This document shows positions 21,072 to 26,158 of a stretch of DNA of 26,158 nt, piece after piece. The DNA is from DASYVD01 sp050693035 (GTDB taxonomy: Bacteria > Actinomycetota > UBA4738 > CALAEC01): NCBI GenBank assembly GCA_050693035.1, contig JBOGWB010000082.1, positions 1 to 26,158 of the forward strand, read 5' to 3'. How positions within the stretch are numbered: the first letter of the stretch is position 1; every line of letters starts with the position of its first letter. The notes beneath the pieces were generated by a model, which had not been told where the DNA came from, ran no database searches, and was given only the letters and a program-made list of their open reading frames with translations. The translations under genes and the position numbers were made by a program.

Positions 21072-22567
21072 CAGTCCTTCCCGTCCGGTGCCGGGGGGTC
21101 CGCTCGCTCTCCCGTGCCGCCGGCGGCCCGCTCCGGGCGAGCTTTCCCCCCGGATCCCCCGTCCCTCCAGCGTTCGCGGAAGGTGCGGCGAGAGAGCGCC
21201 GGGAGGTCCCGACCTCGAGTCCACCGCGACAACGGGAAGGGTGCCCTGCGAAGGCGCCGGCGGCCCAGGGCCACGGGCGTCTGGAGCAGCCGGGCCGCCC
21301 GAGCGAACCACAGGAAGCGCCGCGAGGACTTCCATGCCGCGGCCCACATCCCGAATGCCAGCCGCTCCGCCCGGGGGGCGCGCTCCCGCGCCACCTCTCG
21401 CCGCAGCGCCACCAGGTGGTCGTGGAGGGGGATGCGCACCGGGCAGACGTCGGTGCACGCCGCGCACAGAGAGGAGGCATGGGGAAGGTCGCCGGCACGG
21501 TCGAAGCCTGCCAGGAGCGGCGTGAGCACTGCGCCGATCGGCCCGCCGTATGTCCCGCCGTACGCGTGGCCTCCGACCTGACGGAACACCGGGCACACGT
21601 TTTGACACGCCCCGCACCTGATGCAGTGGAGAGCGGACCGGAACTCCGTGGACAAGATGGACGACCGCCCGTTGTCCACCACGATCACGTGCATCTCCTC
21701 GGGACCGTCGAGCTCGTCGGAGCGCCGAGGCCCGCCGAGGAACGACAGGTAGGTGGACACCCGTTGTCCGGTCCCGCTTCCGGTCAGCAGAGGCAGCAGA
21801 ACCGACAGCTCTCGGGTGGAAGGGACCACGCGCTCCATTCCCATCAGCGCGATGTGCAGGGGCGGGAGCGTGCTGCACATCCGTCCGTTGCCCTCGTTCG
21901 TCACCAGGACGACGGTTCCGCTGTCCGCGACGCCGAAGTTTGCTCCGGTGATGCCCGCCCCCGCGGCCAGGAACTTCTCTCGGAGAACCCGGCGGGCGAA
22001 CGCCGTGAGCATCGCGGGGTCGTCTGGAAGGACTTCGCCGGCGACGGGACGGAGCGTCTCGGCGATCTGCGAGCGACTCTTGTGCATCGCGGGCATGATG
22101 ATGTGCGAGGGGGACTCGCCGGCCAGTTGGACGATGTACTCGCCGAGATCGGTCTCCACGACCTCGATCCCGCCGGCCTCCAGGACGTGGTTCAGCCCGA
22201 TCTCCTCCGAGATCATGGACTTGCCCTTCGTGGCGAGACGGACTCCGCGTCGCTCCAGGACTTCCCGAACGTGCCCGGCCGCTTGAGACGCCGTCTCCGC
22301 GAAGAACACCTCGGTGCCCCGTGCCTCCGCCCGTTCGGCGAAGCGATCGAGGTAGTCGTGGAGGCGGGCCACGGTGTGCGTCCGGATGGTCTCGCCGGCG
22401 CGGCGCATGGCCTCGAGGTCGTGTCCCTGGAACGCCGCGTTGCGGCGATCCTGGACCGTGTCGACCGCCCGGCCGATGGCCCCGGCGAGCCTCGCCTTGC
22501 CCAGCTCCACCGCGGCCCGGTCTTCGAACCGTCCTCCTCCGTGCACGTCCAGGATGGCGTCGGTCAC
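21071..22567 (-). CDS. lutB: lactate utilization iron-sulfur protein LutB
   Basis: About 498 residues. The start is GTG at 22567, overlapping the lutA stop as GTGA; an extension upstream to 22936 reads through lutA and is rejected. The N-terminal LUD domain contains EVFFAETASQAAGHVREVL, ATKGKSMISEEIGLNHVLE, ITGANFGVADSGTVVLVTNEGNGRM and GMERVVPS. Two ferredoxin-type motifs follow: CIRCGACQNVCPVF (about residue 314) and CAACTDVCPVRIPL (about 366). Near the first is GGHAYGGTYGGPIGAVLTP, a strong LutB signature. The C-terminus is long, basic and Gly/Arg-rich, beyond the usual LutB length of about 470. Cytoplasmic electron-transfer and catalytic partner of LutA/LutC. Confidence 0.94.
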   Translation of the reverse strand: MTDAILDVHGGGRFEDRAAVELGKARLAGAIGRAVDTVQDRRNAAFQGHDLEAMRRAGETIRTHTVARLHDYLDRFAERAEARGTEVFFAETASQAAGHVREVLERRGVRLATKGKSMISEEIGLNHVLEAGGIEVVETDLGEYIVQLAGESPSHIIMPAMHKSRSQIAETLRPVAGEVLPDDPAMLTAFARRVLREKFLAAGAGITGANFGVADSGTVVLVTNEGNGRMCSTLPPLHIALMGMERVVPSTRELSVLLPLLTGSGTGQRVSTYLSFLGGPRRSDELDGPEEMHVIVVDNGRSSILSTEFRSALHCIRCGACQNVCPVFRQVGGHAYGGTYGGPIGAVLTPLLAGFDRAGDLPHASSLCAACTDVCPVRIPLHDHLVALRREVARERAPRAERLAFGMWAAAWKSSRRFLWFARAARLLQTPVALGRRRLRRAPFPLSRWTRGRDLPALSRRTFRERWRDGGSGGKARPERAAGGTGERADPPAPDGKD

Positions 22568-23358
22568 GGACGCCTCCTCGCGGGATGGATCAGCCCCTGG
22601 GCCTCGGCCAGGAGGGTGGCCAGGTGCAGGGCGCGGACCGGGCTTCCCTTGCGAGATAACCGCCCTGCCAGATGCATCAGGCATCCGGTGTCTCCCGCGA
22701 CGAGTGCATCCGCCCCGGTGGCCTCGGCCTGGGCGACCTTGTCGTCGGCCATCGCCGTGGCCAGGTCGGGGAGCCGGATCGAGAAGGTCCCGCCGAAGCC
22801 GCAGCACGTCTCGGACCGGTCCATCTCCACCAGCTCCAGCCCCTCCACTCCCTCGAGAAGCTGCCGGCCCTGCCCGGACACGCCGAGCTCCCGGAGCGCG
22901 TGGCAGGAGTCGTGGAAGGTGACCTGTCCGTGCCACCGCCCCTCCGTTCGCTCGACGCCCAAGACGTCCACCAGGAACTCGGAAAGCTCAAAGGTCCGAG
23001 CGGCAAGGTCCCGGGCCCGTTCTTCGTCCGCCGTTCCCCGGAACAACTGAGGGAAGTAGGTACGTACCATCGCTGTGCACGATCCTGATGGCGCGACCAC
23101 GGGATCGGCGCCCTCGAACGCGTCCAGCAGGCTCCGGCCGACCGTCCTGGCTTCCGCCTCGAACCCCGAGTTGAACGCCGGTTGCCCGCAGCAGGTCTGG
23201 CCTTCAGGGAATTCCACGGCGACGCCGTAGCGTTCAAGCAGGCCTACCGTGGCCAACCCGACCTCCGGGTGTAGCAGGTCGACCAGACAGGTTACGAACA
23301 AGCTGGCCCGCGCGGGTCGCTCCGCTTGTGCGGTCCCTGCCGTGCTGGCGTCGCTCAG
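22564..23358 (-). CDS. lutA: lactate utilization protein LutA (CCG-domain)
   Basis: About 264 residues from a CTG start at 23358 (264 codons before TGA). Two CCG domains: QTCCGQPAFNSGF (CC at 56-57) with APSGSC, and FHDSCHALRELG with TCCGFGGTFS (about 149-190), then GDTGCLMHL. These define LutA, which handles cluster chemistry and electron transfer in L-lactate oxidation. The only conventional start is TTG at 23301, which would begin inside the first beta strand (LFVTCL) with no ribosome site. CTG at 23358 has GGAGG six bases upstream and a near-consensus promoter just behind, so it is preferred. First gene of lutABC. Confidence 0.9.
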   Translation of the reverse strand: MSDASTAGTAQAERPARASLFVTCLVDLLHPEVGLATVGLLERYGVAVEFPEGQTCCGQPAFNSGFEAEARTVGRSLLDAFEGADPVVAPSGSCTAMVRTYFPQLFRGTADEERARDLAARTFELSEFLVDVLGVERTEGRWHGQVTFHDSCHALRELGVSGQGRQLLEGVEGLELVEMDRSETCCGFGGTFSIRLPDLATAMADDKVAQAEATGADALVAGDTGCLMHLAGRLSRKGSPVRALHLATLLAEAQGLIHPARRRP

Positions 23359-23387
23359 CGGGATCCTCCGGGAAGGCGTCCGGCCCG

Positions 23388-23416
23388 AACCTAGGGAGCC
23401 CGCCCGGGGCTGTCAA
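23388..23416 (-). promoter_or_regulatory. promoter of lutABC
   Basis: On the reverse strand TTGACA (23416-23411) is a perfect -35, followed by a 17-base spacer and TAGGTT (23393-23388) as -10. Transcription would start about seven bases on, leaving a leader of roughly 22 bases that includes the GGAGG before the CTG start at 23358. Confidence 0.72.
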
Positions 23417-23449
23417 CAGGTCCCGGTGTGCCTCCTCCCGCGAGACTGG

Positions 23450-24823
23450 TCAGAGTTGCGCGGCGGCCCGGGCGACGAGGATCGCCCCGACCACGGAGAT
23501 GGCGGCCGCGCTGCCGAGCGGGAGGAGCCGGGCCCAGCGTCCCAGGCGGGAGGCCAGGTGTGTTTGGGCGCGCACCGCGAACACCCCGACCAGCGCCAGC
23601 GCGGCGGCCAACCCAAGGCTGAACGCGCCCACGAGAGCGATGCCGAACGCCGCCCGGCCGAGGGCGATCGAGGCCAGCAGGGCGATGACGGCCGTGGGGG
23701 AAGGGAGGAGCCCTCCCGAGGCGGCCAGGACGGCCAGGCCGCGGCGGGACAGCGGCTGGTCGGTCCTAAGGCCGTGATGATGATCTCGGTCGTGTGTTCC
23801 TCTCGCCAGTCGCATGGCCAGCAGGCCGGCGCCCAGCGCGATGGCCAGGGCCCCTGAGACGAGCCCGAGCCACGGGTAGATCCGTTCCGTGGGGAACGCT
23901 CGCTCCGTCATGAGGACCAGCATCCCGAGCGCGAGGACGGAAGCGGTGTGCATGCCGGCCACGGCCAGAGCGACGCCCACCGCGTGGCGGATCCTCCCAC
24001 CGGAGGACAAGAAGTACGCGGCCATGATCGTCTTCCCGTGCCCCGGTCCCATGGCATGGAGAGCGCCGAACCCGAGGGCGAGGACCAGAGCCATCCCCAC
24101 CACGCCGAGGGTCAGGCCGCCTCGCGTCGTCAGGCCGGCAAGGGACCCCATGGGAGCGTCCTGCCTCTCTTCGGTCACCGTCTCGGGGGCCGATGGCCCG
24201 GAGGACCCGCCGGCGCCGGGTCCGAACGAGACGCTTGCCCGGACCACGCGGAGGGGGCTCGAAAGGAGGTCCTCTGGATAGGAGCGGAGCGCGTCGCTGA
24301 CGCTCACCGCCGGAACGGAGCCCCCGCGCACCTCCGTCCCGTCCGTCGCCGCGGCCGTCACCTCCCGCCATCCGATCCTCCCGGCGAAGGTTCCATCCCG
24401 AAACTCCAGGGTGCCCGAGGTGGGGATGGCTCCGACGAAGGTGGCCTCGACCCGAAGCGTGGGCAGCCCGCCCTGGCCCGGGCGCAACTCGGCCGTGGTC
24501 GTCTCCAGCCGGAGGGCGACGGGGTTCCCACCCGTGGCGACCGAGAGCTCCTCCGCGGCCCGGTGCGAGCGGCGGCGAGCCCACGCCGCGAGATCCGCGT
24601 CGCTCGGTTCGCCCCTCCCTCCGATCCGTCGGAGCTCCTGGAACGTGGGGATCTCCGCCATGTCGACCACGTGAAGCAGCCGGATCCGTCCCGGCGAGAA
24701 GAACAAGCCGTCGTACACGTTGACCGTGAAGTTCCCCAGGGGATGGGCACGCGCGGCCGTCGGCCACAGGACGAGGACGGAAACGGCCGCCGAGGCGGCG
24801 AGCAGGCGGCGCAGGGTCGTCAT
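23450..24823 (-). CDS. NicO/RcnA-type metal exporter with extracytoplasmic domain
   Basis: A 457-residue protein starting at ATG 24823, overlapping the TPR gene stop (ATGA). A signal sequence (MTTLRRLLAASAAVSVLVLWPTAARAHPLG) leads into an extracytoplasmic domain (about 27-220) beginning HPLGNFTVNVYDGLFF. Six or so transmembrane helices follow. The first carries LGFGALHAMGPGHGKTIMAAYFLSS, the hallmark of NicO/RcnA nickel-cobalt efflux proteins; a later His-rich loop GTHDRDHHHG is the expected cytoplasmic or periplasmic metal-binding loop. The GLLPSPTAVIALL motif closes the pattern. It likely exports or translocates Ni, Co or another divalent metal; direction and substrate are inferred. The longer in-frame start at 25102 falls inside the TPR gene and is rejected. 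Confidence 0.88.
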   Translation of the reverse strand: MTTLRRLLAASAAVSVLVLWPTAARAHPLGNFTVNVYDGLFFSPGRIRLLHVVDMAEIPTFQELRRIGGRGEPSDADLAAWARRRSHRAAEELSVATGGNPVALRLETTTAELRPGQGGLPTLRVEATFVGAIPTSGTLEFRDGTFAGRIGWREVTAAATDGTEVRGGSVPAVSVSDALRSYPEDLLSSPLRVVRASVSFGPGAGGSSGPSAPETVTEERQDAPMGSLAGLTTRGGLTLGVVGMALVLALGFGALHAMGPGHGKTIMAAYFLSSGGRIRHAVGVALAVAGMHTASVLALGMLVLMTERAFPTERIYPWLGLVSGALAIALGAGLLAMRLARGTHDRDHHHGLRTDQPLSRRGLAVLAASGGLLPSPTAVIALLASIALGRAAFGIALVGAFSLGLAAALALVGVFAVRAQTHLASRLGRWARLLPLGSAAAISVVGAILVARAAAQL

Positions 24824-26130
24824 GCCCGAGCCCCCAAGCGTCCCAGGGCTCGATGGGCGGTTCTCGCGTGGAGGATGGAGAAGCGCGGATTCGTCCGGAG
24901 GGCCTCCGAGAGGAGACGGTGCGCGCGTCCTTCGTGTCCCAACCGCAACTCGATCATCCCCGCGTGGAAGAGGAACGGTGCGCTGCTGGTCCCCAGAGCC
25001 AGCGCGCGCCGGGCGTAATCGGCCGCCTCCCGGCTCCGGCCGTTCCGGTAAAGGGCCCACGCCAGGGCGTCGGCCGCGTGGACGCTCTTGCGGGCGGCCC
25101 AAGCCGCCCGCGCCGATCGCAGAGCGTCGCCCGGCCGCCCGTGGTCCGCGTCGAACAGGGCCAACTCGAGGTCCACGTTCACGCGGTTGGTCTCGAGCAG
25201 CGCTTGCTCCGCGCGCACCAGCGCGTACTGGTCCCTGGCAAGATCCGCACGTCCGACGGCCTCGTACAGGTCACCGAGCGCGGCCACGTGCTCCGGAGCC
25301 GGGTACCGGTCCAGCACCCAGCGGTAGCGGCGGATGGCCTCTGGCAGCCGTCCTCGGGCCCAGCTCACCCTGGCCAGGCCGGCCCGCGGGGGCACGAACG
25401 ACGGGGAGAGCCGGGCCGCTCGCCGGTAGGAGGCCGCGGCTGAATCCACCCGACCGACGGACCACGACAGCTCACCGAGCTCGAAGGCGGCCCAGGCGGC
25501 ATCCTGGGGCGAACCCGCGGCAGCCTCGGCCATGCGCATCAGACGCAGGGCTCCGGCCACGTCTCCCTGGAGTTCCCTCGCGTGGGACGCTCGGGCATAG
25601 GAGGAGAGCCCCGGCCTGAGATCGACCATCCGCTGGAAGTACCGGAAGGCTTCGCGGTACCGCCCCAACTCGACGAGGGCGTCCCCCACCACGCCGTACC
25701 CGGCGGAGGCGTCGGGGTTGGCGGCCACGGCCCGGCGGCCCCACACCAGTGCGTCGTGGAACTCGTGCCGAGCAAGAGCCAGCGATCCCATACCCACGAC
25801 GGCGTCGATGTTGCCGGGCCGCTGGGAGAGCGATCGGCGGAGGGCTGCCTCGGCCCGGGGATAGTGGCCGGGGTCGGCGGTGATCCTGGCCTCTTGAACG
25901 TGGGCCAGGCCGAGCGCGGCCGCGGCCCGCCAGTCCGACGGGACGTCCCGGAGGCGCTTCCCCAGATACTCGATCGTGGGGGCCACGGATCCGCCAGTCA
26001 CGCGGCCCGCCAAGGCGCCGGGGTCGGGGATCCGGATCGAAGAAGGGACGTCGCCGGGACCCGGCCGCACCGCTCCCAGTACGAACAGCGTGGCCGCGAC
26101 CGCCCCTGCGCCGATGATCCTCCGCACCAT
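24820..26130 (-). CDS. membrane-anchored TPR-repeat protein
   Basis: A 436-residue protein with ATG at 26130 (GTG is the next codon and would give better spacing from the AAGGGAGGG just upstream). An N-terminal hydrophobic segment (IIGAGAVAATLFVLGAV) acts as signal or anchor. Tetratricopeptide repeats fill about 70-430, for example HYPRAEAALRRSLSQRPGN, FHDALVWGRRAVAANPDAS, YREAFRYFQRMVDLRPG, SAAASYRRAARLSPS and EAADYARRALALG. TPRs are protein-binding scaffolds, here outside the cytoplasm. Translation is coupled to the metal exporter (ATGA), so it may assist it or pass it a substrate. Other members of the operon probably lie beyond the window. Confidence 0.85.
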   Translation of the reverse strand: MVRRIIGAGAVAATLFVLGAVRPGPGDVPSSIRIPDPGALAGRVTGGSVAPTIEYLGKRLRDVPSDWRAAAALGLAHVQEARITADPGHYPRAEAALRRSLSQRPGNIDAVVGMGSLALARHEFHDALVWGRRAVAANPDASAGYGVVGDALVELGRYREAFRYFQRMVDLRPGLSSYARASHARELQGDVAGALRLMRMAEAAAGSPQDAAWAAFELGELSWSVGRVDSAAASYRRAARLSPSFVPPRAGLARVSWARGRLPEAIRRYRWVLDRYPAPEHVAALGDLYEAVGRADLARDQYALVRAEQALLETNRVNVDLELALFDADHGRPGDALRSARAAWAARKSVHAADALAWALYRNGRSREAADYARRALALGTSSAPFLFHAGMIELRLGHEGRAHRLLSEALRTNPRFSILHARTAHRALGRLGARA

Positions 26131-26158
26131 CCCTCCCTTGGTGGAGGCGGGGTGGACC

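Noticed and set aside
22568..22936. N-terminal extension of LutB
   Set aside because: The extension reads lutA in another frame; LUD homology begins right after GTG 22567, which overlaps the lutA stop.
1..26158. tRNA, rRNA, integrase, transposase or CRISPR array
   Set aside because: No cloverleaf with T-loop and CCA-type end, no rRNA-like conserved blocks, no recombinase motifs and no regularly spaced repeats were found by reading both strands.

Overview
The window is GC-rich throughout (roughly two thirds G+C), densely coded, and uses GTG, TTG and apparently CTG start codons as well as ATG. The gene set (DUF5667-like domain, DivIVA-like coiled coil, LigC-type ligase, Lys/Arg-repeat histone-like protein, LutABC and GlcDEF) points to an Actinomycetota chromosome, probably an uncultured lineage. 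That placement is inference from gene content and base composition. I see no phage, IS element, CRISPR array, rRNA or tRNA.

Left part (1-6761): the end of a 7Fe-type ferredoxin, a convergent HAD (NagD-like) phosphatase, a secreted CAP-domain protein with a potentially structured leader, a tiny His-rich single-pass membrane protein, an ATP-dependent DNA ligase (LigC type), an MBL-fold hydrolase behind a PAS-domain protein, a secreted beta-propeller-like protein and a stand-alone ribosomal protein S4. Middle (6795-13196): a DivIVA-like coiled-coil protein, a translationally coupled metallophosphoesterase/ParB-like pair, a REC-GGDEF-TM-DUF5667 fusion, a Lys/Arg-repeat histone-like protein, a rhodanese-CBS gene interrupted by an in-frame TGA exactly where its family is expected to have Cys, and a small Cys/His-rich protein.

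Right part (13248-23358) is a coherent 2-hydroxyacid utilisation island. glcD-glcE-glcF (glycolate oxidase) and aceB (malate synthase) form one tight operon: glycolate to glyoxylate, then glyoxylate plus acetyl-CoA to malate. An Nramp-related carrier without the usual metal-binding motifs follows. Convergent to it is lutA-lutB-lutC (L-lactate to pyruvate), with overlapping genes and a near-consensus promoter. The right edge holds a NicO/RcnA-type metal exporter coupled to a TPR protein.

The most notable points are the possible selenocysteine rhodanese (UGA at a Cys position plus a bSECIS-like 7-bp stem-loop starting 13 nt downstream, against a competing pseudogene explanation), the REC-GGDEF-membrane-DUF5667 architecture, two likely CTG-initiated genes (glcE, lutA), and the Nramp-like carrier embedded in carboxylate metabolism genes.
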